This document shows, piece by piece, positions 53,086 to 61,730 of a stretch of DNA of 64,000 nt. The stretch's first letter is position 1. Every line of letters starts with the position of its first letter. The notes below the pieces were generated by a model. It was not told the DNA's origin and ran no database searches. It saw only the letters and a program-made list of their open reading frames with translations. The stretch lies in NCBI RefSeq assembly GCF_040273735.1, contig NZ_JBELZM010000012.1, positions 62,001-126,000 of the forward strand, in the 5' to 3' direction. The DNA is from Solibacillus sp040273735. GTDB taxonomy: Bacteria; Bacillota; Bacilli; Bacillales_A; Planococcaceae. A program made the translations under genes and the position numbers.

Positions 53086-53512
53086 TTAAAAATCTATAAA
53101 AAACGGGTGTTTCGTTGCATCCAAACAATATTCTATTCTCTGTCGAAAGTTTCCGGCTGTCACCATTTCAAGAGCCTCTTCAATCGGAAAATACCCAACT
53201 TCCAAACTTTCCGGAGAAGTTCCCCCCGATTGGTTTCGCTAAGAATAGCGTATTGCAAATACATTTCTCTACATTTTGAAAAATACCGCAGAATTTGAGT
53301 ATCTCCACATCTATTCCCGATTCTTCTTTTGTTTCCCTAATCGCTGCAGCCGTCAAAGATTCGCCTTCTTCTACTTGACCGCCCGGCATTTCCCATCCTC
53401 GTTTAGGTCCTTTAATAAGCAGTATCTCATTTTTACTGTTCAGTACAATCGTTGCTGCAGACACAATATGTTTCGGGGTTGTATTTATTTGCTGAATTTG
53501 TTCCAATCTCAT
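53086..53512 (-). pseudogene. Nudix hydrolase, frameshifted at a six-base homopolymer
   Basis: The Nudix box is complete (GWEMPGGQVEEGESL, AIRETKEESGID), but the frame ends early after KPIGGNFSG. Reading on in the next frame from the six-C run at 53222-53227 (six G on the coding strand) gives a normal Nudix C-terminus: TSPESLEVGYFPIEEALEMV and RQRIEYCLDATKHPFFIDF, ending at 53086. One fewer G would restore a ~140-residue protein. So either the gene is broken, the run is phase-variable, or the base count is a sequencing error. An upstream ribosome site GGACTGATGAG precedes the start. Confidence 0.85.
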
Positions 53513-53612
53513 CAGTCCTTTTAAAAGTATCTATACCGCTTAATTTGAAAGATTCTATAGAAGAAATTTAAAACCCTGCCATTAAGGAAATCTTTCTTTA
53601 ATCCTGCATTTC

Positions 53613-53870
53613 CTAGTTAACAAACAACGATACAAACGCAACACCAAATATAATTACTGATACAACAAAAAAAAGAATTCCTGACTGTTTATTTTGAGTC
53701 CGTCTGTATTCTCTAAATCCTATTATCCCAAACATCGCACTCATAAAGATAAACATAAGCGGCTGCAGGTGGAAGCGATCTGTAACCAAACTATAAATAC
53801 AAATCAATGCAGCCAAAAATGCTAAAGTTAGTTGAAAGACAACAAGTATATCAACTTTCATTTGCTTCAT
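53613..53870 (-). CDS. small membrane protein, DUF3953 family
   Basis: An 85-residue protein with three hydrophobic helices (DILVVFQLTLAFLAALICIYSL, PLMFIFMSAMFGIIGF, GILFFVVSVIIFGVAFVSLF) separated by a short basic loop (REYRRTQNKQS). It fits DUF3953. Role unknown. A GGGGG(TTATAA) ribosome region precedes the ATG. It lies in the cluster of accessory genes between 53 and 56 kb. Confidence 0.75.
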   Translation of the reverse strand: MKQMKVDILVVFQLTLAFLAALICIYSLVTDRFHLQPLMFIFMSAMFGIIGFREYRRTQNKQSGILFFVVSVIIFGVAFVSLFVN

Positions 53871-53910
53871 TTATAACCCCCACCTCAATAAATGATATGA
53901 ATTAAATAAG

Positions 53911-54450
53911 TTATTCCTTAAAGTATTCCTCCGCTAAAATAGCTAAGTAGTCCATATCTTCATACAAATCGTCTTTTAAAAATTCCTGCCTGTGCCGTCC
54001 TTCCCAAACCATGCCGGACTTCTCCATTACTTTTCTTGAAGCGATATTTCTAACCATGCAGCGGCTGTAAATTCTATTTAACTGATGTTCCTGGAATCCG
54101 TAATCAATTATTTTTTTGCAAGCTTCTGTTGCGTAGCCTTTCCCCCACTCCGAGACATCGATAAAATAGCCCACCTCTGCATTTCGGTGGTTTTTTGAAA
54201 CCGTAACGAGCCCGCAATTACCGATATAGCGGCTGTTTTCTTTTAAAAACACACCAAACTCATAAGCTGTCCCTTGCTCAAAGCTTTTTTGCAAATAGGA
54301 AATCCACCGATCGACAACTTCGCGTGGATACGGATGCGGAATCATGACCATTGTATCCGCAATCTCCCTATGCTTTACTACTTCAAAAATAGCATCTGCA
54401 AATTCAACTTCATATGGCTTTAATATGAGTCTATCCGTTTCTAAAATCAT
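53911..54450 (-). CDS. GNAT N-acetyltransferase, RimJ/RimL-like
   Basis: A 179-residue acetyltransferase. It opens MILETDRLILKPYEVEFADAIF, a hallmark start of RimJ-type enzymes; the acetyl-CoA site is VSEWGKGYATEACKKII and the C-terminal SRKVMEKSGMVWEG follows. It would acetylate a ribosomal-protein N-terminus or a small amine. GGGGGATG... ribosome site before the ATG. It starts only about 17 bases downstream of the broken GNAT gene at 54468. Confidence 0.85.
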   Translation of the reverse strand: MILETDRLILKPYEVEFADAIFEVVKHREIADTMVMIPHPYPREVVDRWISYLQKSFEQGTAYEFGVFLKENSRYIGNCGLVTVSKNHRNAEVGYFIDVSEWGKGYATEACKKIIDYGFQEHQLNRIYSRCMVRNIASRKVMEKSGMVWEGRHRQEFLKDDLYEDMDYLAILAEEYFKE

Positions 54451-54467
54451 TTCTTCATCCCCCTAAG

Positions 54468-54917
54468 TTATTTAATGAAATATTCCATGTAAATATCATT
54501 TTCCTTGAAACCGATATTTTTGTATAACGGTTTTCCCATCGGTGAAGAAATTAAAAATATGTGATGTACATTTCTTCCTTTTGCTTCTGCCAATAGTCGC
54601 TCAACCAGGTGTTTGGCAAGCCCCCGACCTCTGCTTTCCGGCGTTGTGTACATATTTAAAATATACCCGCGAATGCCTGTAGGATTGAGTTAACTAGGAG
54701 GAAAAGAAATAAACTGAATGCCCCCTGTAGCGATTGCACTTTTCTCTTCCTCAATGATCCATTGAACAAATTGGGCAGCGTTCAATCGCTTCTCAAAAAA
54801 ATCCCTCAACTGTTCATCAATATTGGAAGATACCGTTTGCCCTTCCTCCACTAATAATCGCTTACGTAAATCTATTAATAATTCCATATCATCTGTAGTA
54901 GCCATTCGATATTCCAT
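54468..54917 (-). pseudogene. GNAT N-acetyltransferase interrupted by one in-frame stop
   Basis: The upstream part (75 codons) starts MEYRMATTDDMELLIDLRKR and ends GGIQFISFPPS followed by TAA at 54690-54692. The same reading frame continues without a break into LNPTGIRGYILNMYTTPE and the CoA loop RGRGLAKHLVERLL, down to 54468. So a single TAA codon splits an otherwise full ~149-residue GNAT enzyme. Either this is a nonsense mutation or a read-through case; the C-terminal part has its own ATG (54653) but no ribosome site. Confidence 0.85.
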
Positions 54918-54952
54918 TCAAATCCACCTTCCTAATTTTATTGAGAGCTCTT

Positions 54953-55372
54953 TTATTTCCTATCTATAATGACGAGCTTTTTCGTCTTCAACTTTTCTGA
55001 AACAGCATAAATAAGTGTAATTATAAACGCTGTAATACATGGATAACCTACCATCACAACAATGTTTGTATGTTCGGCTAAACTGAATTCCCCCCACTCA
55101 AGCCATAGACGCCAGCCCATTCCGAGAGCACTGAATATTAACGAAATGAAAAAAACCAGTACCGTTTTGTGGACATAGACCCCCACAAAGACATTTGCAA
55201 CAACAATATAGATAAGAAAAACTATAAATGAAGAGCCTAAATCAAATCCCTTTAAATTTGGAATAACATAAGTAAAGGATATACCCGTAAAAAACAGAAT
55301 CGTAATGACATTAAAAACAAGAAAATATTTTCTATTCTTTTCTATTTTTTTATAATTATCTGTACCGAACAT
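54953..55372 (-). CDS. four-helix membrane protein, unknown function
   Basis: A 139-residue protein with four hydrophobic helices (about residues 21-39, 50-69, 72-94 and 106-127), Lys-rich ends and a short WRLWLEWGEFS loop. I do not recognise a family. ATG 55372 is preceded by AGAGGTGAATGGA; a GTG three codons upstream is possible. Single gene or co-transcribed with the accessory genes downstream. Confidence 0.65.
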   Translation of the reverse strand: MFGTDNYKKIEKNRKYFLVFNVITILFFTGISFTYVIPNLKGFDLGSSFIVFLIYIVVANVFVGVYVHKTVLVFFISLIFSALGMGWRLWLEWGEFSLAEHTNIVVMVGYPCITAFIITLIYAVSEKLKTKKLVIIDRK

Positions 55373-55503
55373 TCCATTCACCTCTTTTACTTATTGTAAC
55401 AATTAATGGATTATATAGGAGCAGTAAATCATTATTCGCATTCGGAAACTTTCCGAATTTTCCAACGTCTGTTTTCCATATATCCGAATGGAGGGGGATT
55501 AAC

Positions 55504-55962
55504 ATCCAGAAACTAAACTTAATATTTTTAAGAACGTTTATTATTTTAACTGGTGTACTTGTATTATCACTATGTCTATTTATTTTACCAAGTGTGGCTC
55601 AGGAAACTGCGCATTTAAATCCGGAAGTCGCCTACCTGCAATATCCGATTTTGTTGGGTATGTATGCGACCGCAATTCCATTTTTCTATGCGCTTTATGA
55701 AACATTGAAGATGATTACTATTATTGAGCGGGAATCTGTTTTTTCCAGTCGTCTTGAACAAGGATTAAACTATATTAAATATTGCGCCTATATCATTCTC
55801 GTCTTGTACATTTCGGGCTTCTTCCTGCTCGATTATACAAATGCACTGCCTCCATTAGTTGCAGTGATCGGTATAGTTATTATTTTAATTACGGTTCTCG
55901 TTGCTGCAGGAGCCGCATTTTTAAAACATGCACTTATAAAAATCCGATTGAATGTGAATTAA
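55504..55962 (+). CDS. DUF2975 membrane protein with a non-standard start codon
   Basis: The recognisable protein has four TM helices typical of DUF2975 (YLQYPILLGMYATAIPFFYALYETLKMI, GLNYIKYCAYIILVLYISGFFLL, ...). Its first helix (LNLIFLRTFIILTGVLVLSL) is encoded upstream of the first usable GTG (55594), where the only candidates right after GGAGGGGG are ATT 55498 and ATC 55504. ATC, six bases from the ribosome site, fits the family N-terminus (usually MxxKxxLFLR). Either initiation is on a rare codon, or ATG mutated to ATC. DUF2975 genes usually sit with an XRE regulator, missing here. Confidence 0.6.
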   Translation: MQKLNLIFLRTFIILTGVLVLSLCLFILPSVAQETAHLNPEVAYLQYPILLGMYATAIPFFYALYETLKMITIIERESVFSSRLEQGLNYIKYCAYIILVLYISGFFLLDYTNALPPLVAVIGIVIILITVLVAAGAAFLKHALIKIRLNVN

Positions 55963-55963
55963 A

Positions 55964-56000
55964 AACAACCACTCCGATCATCTTTCGGAGTGGTTGTTCG
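55964..56000. terminator. bidirectional terminator between DUF2975 and chemotaxis genes
   Basis: AACAACCACTCCGA and TCGGAGTGGTTGTT are perfectly complementary around a 7-base loop, with A-run before and T-rich tail behind. Confidence 0.93.
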
Positions 56001-56007
56001 ATTTCTA

Positions 56008-56829
56008 TTATTTTATTTCGCTAATATCCAATAGCTTTTCTGCCGTGCCATTCACACTTCCATATGCATCATTCAGTTCATGCATACTTGTAGCAAACTG
56101 TTCTGTAAATGCTGCGATTTGGCTTGTCGTTCCATTAACTTCTTCAATAGAAGTGCTAATTTTATTAAGCTGCGCAGCAATTTTTTCTGCGCTTTCTTTG
56201 CTGTTCTGCGCCATTTTTTGAATTTCCTTTGCTACAACCGCAAAGCCTCTTCCATGCTCGCCAGAACGAGCAGCTTCAATCGATGCATTTAATCCTAAAA
56301 TCTGTGATTTTGATGCAATTCCTTTTACAAGGTCCACCATTTGGTTAATTTCACCGATATCGGCTGTCATCATTTCTGTTGATGCAACAAGTCCATCCAA
56401 ACGACTCGATACGTCCATGCTCGCCGAAGTTAACTCTTCATTCGTTGCAGTCATTTCCTCTACCGCACTCGATAACTCTGTCGCTAATTGACGCATGGAA
56501 TCCATTTTTTCATTTGAAATAATGGCACTTACTACTCCGATTAGATCTTTCCCGTCAAAAATTGGCTGAGCTGATGAAATATAAGCAAAACCAAATCTTT
56601 CCGGACCTTTTTCCTCTCTTAAATAGCGCTTTGTCGTCAATGCACGCTCTGTAACAGTGCCGCGGAAATCCGTCATTCTCAACCCTACGTTAATTTTTAA
56701 ATCTATGTACTTTCCTGGTAAGTATCCGACAACCTCTTCATTGCTCGCTACAATGATACACGCATCTTCCGGAAAAGTTGCCTGATATAACTCCATTGTA
56801 TCTACTACTGCTTGTAATTTTGTATGCAT
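56008..56829 (-). CDS. soluble methyl-accepting chemotaxis-type signal transducer
   Basis: A 273-residue cytoplasmic protein of the YfmS type: an N-terminal sensing region of about 120 residues (FPEDACIIVASNEEVVGYLPG, RFGFAYISSAQPIFDGKDLIGVVSAI) and a short MCP signalling domain with the tip LGLNASIEAARSGEHGRGFAV. No TM helix. It would sense an intracellular ligand and couple to CheA. ATG 56829 follows AAAGGGGTG. Single gene. Confidence 0.87.
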   Translation of the reverse strand: MHTKLQAVVDTMELYQATFPEDACIIVASNEEVVGYLPGKYIDLKINVGLRMTDFRGTVTERALTTKRYLREEKGPERFGFAYISSAQPIFDGKDLIGVVSAIISNEKMDSMRQLATELSSAVEEMTATNEELTSASMDVSSRLDGLVASTEMMTADIGEINQMVDLVKGIASKSQILGLNASIEAARSGEHGRGFAVVAKEIQKMAQNSKESAEKIAAQLNKISTSIEEVNGTTSQIAAFTEQFATSMHELNDAYGSVNGTAEKLLDISEIK

Positions 56830-56928
56830 GCCCATCACCCCTTTAAATGTATTATATAATAGATAATAATATCTTAATATCGCAATCTTCCGAAATGTAC
56901 TTGAATAATCTCTGCTAAATGCTCCTAT

Positions 56929-56966
56929 AAAAAAATCCCCTTCTCTATAAAAGAAGGGGGAATTAT
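56929..56966 (-). terminator. terminator after the SLH protein gene
   Basis: Minus strand TCCCCCTTCT and AGAAGGGGA form the stem, followed by TTTTTTTATAG. Confidence 0.9.
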
Positions 56967-58111
56967 TATTGTTCTTCCATCGCGGCAGCTGCAGTCAGCA
57001 TATTATCATAGTCTTCTTCATCATAGACCAGATTATAGATTTTCCACAGGCCGTCTTCTGTTTTCTTTAAGTAAGCCGTTCCGGATAAGTCTAATGTCAT
57101 TTCCAGATTAAAGTTGATTTCCGGGTCAGTCATCTTAATATGAACTTTCAAATCATCAATTTTTACTGCGGCAAAACGTTTATTCAGTGAAATTACCTTA
57201 CTTGAATACTCGCCGATTTTTTGTGATGAACTCGAACCAGTTGAAAAATCTGCATCCTCCAATAGCAATTGGCTATCAAGTGAATAAGCTAAATAGTAGC
57301 CTGTTGTTGTTTCACGATAGAGCGCATCCATATCCTCTACGTTTTCCGTATCTGAAGAAAACTCAAATTCTTTGTCAATATAGCGATTCACTGTTGCAAT
57401 GATTGAAGCTTCATCCTCTGCTTCACCACTCTCTAAATGCAACGCACGGTCAATCATCAGTACTGCATGGGAACGTTTTGCATAATCATTCGGTTTAAAT
57501 GTTTCTCCGTAGCCATTTACAATACCGGCACCTGCTGTTTTCACAATCGCCTCATAAGAATAGCTATTCGGATTTACATCGATAAACATTTTTCCTGTTT
57601 TCGTAAAATCAACTGTCCCATTAAATGCACGATAAATCATCGCTGCCATTTGAGCACGTGTAATTTTATCGTTCGGTTTAAATGTACCGTCTTCTTTCCC
57701 GGTAATAATGCCTTTACTGCTGGCAATTTGAACAAAATTATAATACCATGCAGAAGATTTTACATCAGAGAACTCTTTTTTAATATCGCCGTTTGTCAAG
57801 TTCATTGCGTTCACTAAAATCTTTGTAAACTGTGCACGCGTAATACTATTTTCGGGCTTTAAAAGAATTGAAGTATATTCGTATACTTCACCATCTTCTT
57901 CATAAACTGTTGGTTCTTCATATCCGTCGATAATATTTGCATATAAGAAACGTTCCAACTGCTCATATGCGCCATGTTCATAACTTACATCATCCATGTA
58001 ATACTGATCGATCGTTTTTTCTGCTGCCGACGCTGGCGTTACAGTAATAAAACAAACTGTAAAAATTAATAAAAATACTAATTGAAATACCTTCAATCTA
58101 GTTAACCCCAC
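56966..58111 (-). CDS. SLH-domain cell-surface protein
   Basis: A 381-residue exported protein: signal peptide (about residues 1-28, ending TPASA), then SLH domains around ITRAQFTKILVNAMNL, GTFKPNDKITRAQMAAMIYRAFNG and KPNDYAKRSHAVLMIDRAL, and a C-terminal NTF2-like domain from about residue 235 (IIATVNRYIDKEFEFSSD..., DGLWKIYNLVYDEED). SLH binds secondary cell wall polymer. The start is uncertain: GTG 58111 is close to GGAGAA, while a TTG at 58096 is better spaced from GGGG. The function of the C-terminal domain is unknown. Confidence 0.82.
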   Translation of the reverse strand: MGLTRLKVFQLVFLLIFTVCFITVTPASAAEKTIDQYYMDDVSYEHGAYEQLERFLYANIIDGYEEPTVYEEDGEVYEYTSILLKPENSITRAQFTKILVNAMNLTNGDIKKEFSDVKSSAWYYNFVQIASSKGIITGKEDGTFKPNDKITRAQMAAMIYRAFNGTVDFTKTGKMFIDVNPNSYSYEAIVKTAGAGIVNGYGETFKPNDYAKRSHAVLMIDRALHLESGEAEDEASIIATVNRYIDKEFEFSSDTENVEDMDALYRETTTGYYLAYSLDSQLLLEDADFSTGSSSSQKIGEYSSKVISLNKRFAAVKIDDLKVHIKMTDPEINFNLEMTLDLSGTAYLKKTEDGLWKIYNLVYDEEDYDNMLTAAAAMEEQ

Positions 58112-58200
58112 TTCTCCAAAATCTATAATACCTTAACATATTACTTAATCAGAATATATATGAATACAAGTATTTTTTGGTAATGTTTTTTAGAAATAAA

Positions 58201-58494
58201 TTAATTTCCTAAATAGTAGTAAAATATGAATGCAACAGCAAAGTTAGGAACTGCCATTGTAAGGGAATACCATGCAATCTTATTTCTTTGAACCCAGCTT
58301 TCTTTCGTCTCCATTGCCATGTTTGCCCGCATCCGGTCACCATTTACGAACGCTCCGGAAAAGATGCATGCCACAATTAAAAAGATAAAACCAATTCCGC
58401 TCGTAATATTGGAAATCATATGAACATCCCAAATAATAATAGCAAATAAAATACCGATTAAAGATAAACCTGTACCAATTAGAAAATATTTCAT
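58201..58494 (-). CDS. three-helix membrane protein, DUF5316 family
   Basis: A 97-residue protein with helices at about residues 4-21, 27-47 and 74-93 and a hydrophilic loop (GDRMRANMAMETKESWVQRNK). It matches the short membrane proteins of DUF5316. Function unknown. ATG 58494 follows GGGAGG by seven bases; the earlier ATG (58521) has no ribosome site. Confidence 0.75.
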   Translation of the reverse strand: MKYFLIGTGLSLIGILFAIIIWDVHMISNITSGIGFIFLIVACIFSGAFVNGDRMRANMAMETKESWVQRNKIAWYSLTMAVPNFAVAFIFYYYLGN

Positions 58495-58564
58495 ATTCAT
58501 TCCTCCCTTACCTATATACATTATTAGTTTGGAAAAGGTTTCATAATAGACAAGTATATTAAAA

Positions 58565-58869
58565 CTACTTTGTTAGGCATCCTCTGGAACTAAATAATAA
58601 TGTACGATACTTAAATAAAAATCCCTTCGCAGAATTTTTCATTGCCTGTTCATCGATATTAAATTTTGGATGATGTTGAAATTGAGTATTGGAGTCTTCT
58701 GTAGCTGAACCAGTATAAAAATATATTCCCGGAACTTGTTGCAAATAATAGGAAAAATCTTCACTTGCCATAATAGGAGGTATTTCAATTACGCTTAAAT
58801 GATCGATATTATTCAACAAGTCTCTATATACATTTGTTACATGAGGTGTTCGTATAAGTATTTGTCCAT
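58565..58869 (-). pseudogene. C-terminal remnant of an M20 amidohydrolase
   Basis: The translated ~100 residues are only the last part of an M20 enzyme: EIPPIMASEDFSYYLQQVPGIYFYTG and QFQHHPKFNIDEQAM correspond to the final metal ligand and catalytic-core end. The rest of the gene is absent, and the piece lies after the terminator of the intact M20 gene at 58911, in the same orientation. Sequence is closer to the 49269 enzyme (MGAEDFTYYLQEKPGTFFFTG) than to its neighbour, so it is a deletion remnant of a second gene, not a duplicate end of the adjacent one. Confidence 0.8.
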
Positions 58870-58906
58870 GAAAAAAGAGCTTCGGCAATAATCCGAAACT
58901 CTTTTT
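58870..58906 (-). terminator. terminator after the M20 hydrolase gene
   Basis: Minus strand AAAGAGTTTCGG and CCGAAGCTCTTT pair around ATTATTG; TTTCATG follows. Confidence 0.85.
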
Positions 58907-58910
58907 ATCT

Positions 58911-60095
58911 TTATTCTTCATAATAGCCGGCAACAACATGTCCCACTGCTTTTGCTGCTACTAAAAGAGCATCCTCATCAATATCAAATTTCGGGTGATG
59001 ATTGTAGAAAGGTTTTTCTACTCCTTTAGGTGTACAGCCAATATAGAAGAAACAAGACGGGAATTTTTCCGCATAATAAGCAAAGTCTTCAGATGGCGAC
59101 ATTGGCGGTACTTCCTTTACCTCTTTAATGTCCGGATCATTCGCAGCTATTAAATAACCTGCTACTTTCGCTGTAAGTTCCGGATCGTTATATAATGGTG
59201 GGTAGTCGTTTTCATACGTCAACTCACAAGTAACATCGAATTGTTCTTCCAGACCTCTTACTAACCTTTTTACTTCCACTTCAATCTTTTCTTTCGTTTC
59301 TATCGTCATATAGCGAATATCGCCTTCAAGTTCGACACTATCTTTAATCACATTAAATGTCCCTTTACCATCGAAAGAGCCGATAGTAATAACACCGATA
59401 TCAAACGGACTTAAGCGACGGCTTATAATTGTTTGCACAGCAGTGACAAAGTGTGCGCCGGCAACAATTGCATCATTTGCCAAGTGCGGTGAGGAGCCAT
59501 GTCCGCCCCGTCCTTGAATTTTCAGTTTCAAGTATGCACGGCCATTGAAGGCAAAACCTGAATTATAACCGACAAACCCTACAGGTCCCATAGGTAGCAA
59601 GTGAATTCCAAAAACATTATCTAAATCATCGAGAAGCCCTGATTCTACAATACTTTTCGCACCGCCTGGCGGAACTTCTTCTGCATGTTGGTGAATAATT
59701 TTAATTGTACCTGCAATCTCATCTTTCAACTCGATTAAACAGTCCGCCAATACAAGTAAATAGGCAGTATGTCCGTCATGGCCACATGCGTGCATGACCC
59801 CTTCATTTACGGATTTGAACGGAACATCAGCTTCTTCGGTGATCGGCAATGCATCGAAGTCTGCGCGAAGCCCAATATTTTTGCCAGGCTTTCCACCTTT
59901 AATCGTAACGATAATACCGTAGCCGTTCCCTACGTTTGAATGAACCTCAACATCTTTTCCTTTATAAAAATCGAGAATGTACTGTGCGGTTTTTTCCTCT
60001 TGGAACGATATTTCAGGATGCTGGTGTAAATGTCTCCGAATTTGAATTATTTCATTTTTACGAACTTCGAGCATCTCCATTAGTTTTTGTCTCAT
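58911..60095 (-). CDS. M20 family metallopeptidase/amidohydrolase
   Basis: A 394-residue dimetal hydrolase: HACGHDGHTAYLL (metal ligands), HAEEVPPGGAKSIVESGLL (catalytic Glu region), GHGSSPHLANDAIVAG, and SPSEDFAYYAEKFP with NHHPKFDIDED for the last ligands. It belongs to the HipO/AmhX-like subgroup acting on N-acyl or indole-3-acetyl amino acids. ATG 60095 follows GGAGTGGTAATC. It lies downstream of the MFS gene (75 bases, with a weak hairpin between), so the pair probably imports and then hydrolyses one substrate. Confidence 0.88.
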   Translation of the reverse strand: MRQKLMEMLEVRKNEIIQIRRHLHQHPEISFQEEKTAQYILDFYKGKDVEVHSNVGNGYGIIVTIKGGKPGKNIGLRADFDALPITEEADVPFKSVNEGVMHACGHDGHTAYLLVLADCLIELKDEIAGTIKIIHQHAEEVPPGGAKSIVESGLLDDLDNVFGIHLLPMGPVGFVGYNSGFAFNGRAYLKLKIQGRGGHGSSPHLANDAIVAGAHFVTAVQTIISRRLSPFDIGVITIGSFDGKGTFNVIKDSVELEGDIRYMTIETKEKIEVEVKRLVRGLEEQFDVTCELTYENDYPPLYNDPELTAKVAGYLIAANDPDIKEVKEVPPMSPSEDFAYYAEKFPSCFFYIGCTPKGVEKPFYNHHPKFDIDEDALLVAAKAVGHVVAGYYEE

Positions 60096-60127
60096 GATTA
60101 CCACTCCTAAGCGTCTATTTTAAAGGA

Positions 60128-60165
60128 AATAATGCAAGCGCCTTGTACTCGACGCTTACATTATT
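60128..60165 (-). terminator. weak intergenic hairpin between MFS and M20 genes
   Basis: Minus strand AATAATG(T)AAGCG and CGCTT(G)CATTATT pair, but the tail TCCTTTAA is poor in T, so it probably lets most transcripts pass. Confidence 0.5.
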
Positions 60166-60169
60166 AAAA

Positions 60170-61549
60170 CTACTCGACTGATTTGCCTGCATTTTTTGGG
60201 ACTAAGAATATTACTGACAAGATGGAAAGAACACCGAATATAACATTAATGATAATCCCTGTTGTTGCGCCAAATTCCAGATTGCCGTTTGCAGCTGCCG
60301 CGCCGTATGCCGTCATTGAAATGGCAACACCGAACGCACTCCCTAAAGAACTCGCCATTTTATATACACCTGCAGCTTCTCCTACTTTATCAGAAGGTGC
60401 ATTGGATACCGATGTATCTGTCGAAGGTGTTGCATAAATCCCTAAACCAAGACCGAATAAGGCAAATCCTACGAACACTGCAATTGTATACGCTAAATCC
60501 GGTAGGAAGGTTAATCCCATTAACGCGACACCAACTGTAGTAATTACTCCACCCCAAATCATTGGTTTTTTCGCACCGACACGTTGAAGTATCTTTTCGC
60601 CTACACGAATCATCGCCAGTACTGTTACTAAATAGCCGAGTGAAAGTAAACCGGATTGGAAAGCATTAAATCCGCGACCAACTTGTACGTAAGTATTCGC
60701 CACTACTAATGTTCCCGCAATTGCATTAAGTAAAAAGTTCGATATTGTTGCACCTGTATAGGCTTTATTTTTAAATACTGCAAAGTCGATTAGTACAACT
60801 TCTTTTTTCATCTCTACCCGAATGAATATAATTAAACCAATTACTGCTACTGCCAATAAAAGCAACGAAATACCGCTTGTCCACCCAAAGTCTGCACCAT
60901 ATGTGATAAAGATATTTAATGCAACCATTGTAACAATAAAGATTCCTAAACCAACATAGTCAAATCGGAATTTCCCTGATGATTCCTGCTTACTTTCAGG
61001 TGTATCTTTCAGCAAAAACAAGCCAACTAAAGCAAAAACAATCGAGAAGATGAAAATCCATCTCCATCCTAGTGAAGTCGCAATTGCACCGCCTGCAAAT
61101 GATGCAACACCAGAACCTCCCCAAGAACCAATTGACCAGTAGCTCAGTGCTCTTTGACGGTCCGGACCATCAAAATATGCTTTAATTAAAGCTATTGTGG
61201 ATGGCATAATGAATGCCGCCGAAAGACCAATAATGATTCGGCCGATAATTAATAAAACTGCACCTTGTGCCAATACTAAACAGAGCGAACCAAGAATGCT
61301 TAACCAGTAACCTATAACCGCAATTTTTTTACGTCCAATTTTGTCAGCAAGACCACCTGCTGCTACGATGAACATCCCTGAGAATAAAGCCGATAAACTA
61401 ATGGCAATATTAATCGTACCAAGCGAAATACCTAAATCTTCTTGAACAGCTGGTACAACGTTTACCATTGCTTGAGCAAATAACCAGAATGTAATAACAC
61501 CGAATACAATTCCGATGATCATTTTATTCGTACCTTTGTAGGTGTTCAT
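60170..61549 (-). CDS. MFS transporter, DHA2-type
   Basis: A 459-residue permease with about 14 hydrophobic helices. The MFS motif A variant is GGLADKIGRKKIAVIGYW (between TM2 and TM3), the TM5 motif region is SIGSWGGSGVASFAGG, and a late glycine-rich helix is FGLGLGIYATPSTDTS. It would move a small organic compound using the proton gradient; its gene order with the M20 hydrolase suggests a peptide- or acyl-amino-acid-type substrate. AGGAGG precedes the ATG. The LysR gene lies upstream on the same strand. Confidence 0.88.
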   Translation of the reverse strand: MNTYKGTNKMIIGIVFGVITFWLFAQAMVNVVPAVQEDLGISLGTINIAISLSALFSGMFIVAAGGLADKIGRKKIAVIGYWLSILGSLCLVLAQGAVLLIIGRIIIGLSAAFIMPSTIALIKAYFDGPDRQRALSYWSIGSWGGSGVASFAGGAIATSLGWRWIFIFSIVFALVGLFLLKDTPESKQESSGKFRFDYVGLGIFIVTMVALNIFITYGADFGWTSGISLLLLAVAVIGLIIFIRVEMKKEVVLIDFAVFKNKAYTGATISNFLLNAIAGTLVVANTYVQVGRGFNAFQSGLLSLGYLVTVLAMIRVGEKILQRVGAKKPMIWGGVITTVGVALMGLTFLPDLAYTIAVFVGFALFGLGLGIYATPSTDTSVSNAPSDKVGEAAGVYKMASSLGSAFGVAISMTAYGAAAANGNLEFGATTGIIINVIFGVLSILSVIFLVPKNAGKSVE

Positions 61550-61730
61550 GATAAATCCTCCTATATTTTTTAAACATAACTATAATGTTTTCAAATCTCT
61601 TTAATTCATACTTCCACCAGTAAAAGAATTGCTCAAAACAAAAAAACAATCGCTGCGATAAATACACAACAATTGTTAAATTTTTAATATCTTATTTACC
61701 ATCAGATAATCCCATTCTCATACTCCATGT

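Noticed and set aside
53039..53128. An N-terminal extension of the sugar dehydrogenase to 53128
   Set aside because: It reads the end of the damaged Nudix gene in another frame; the lipoprotein signal begins at ATG 53038 with AAAGGGAGG.
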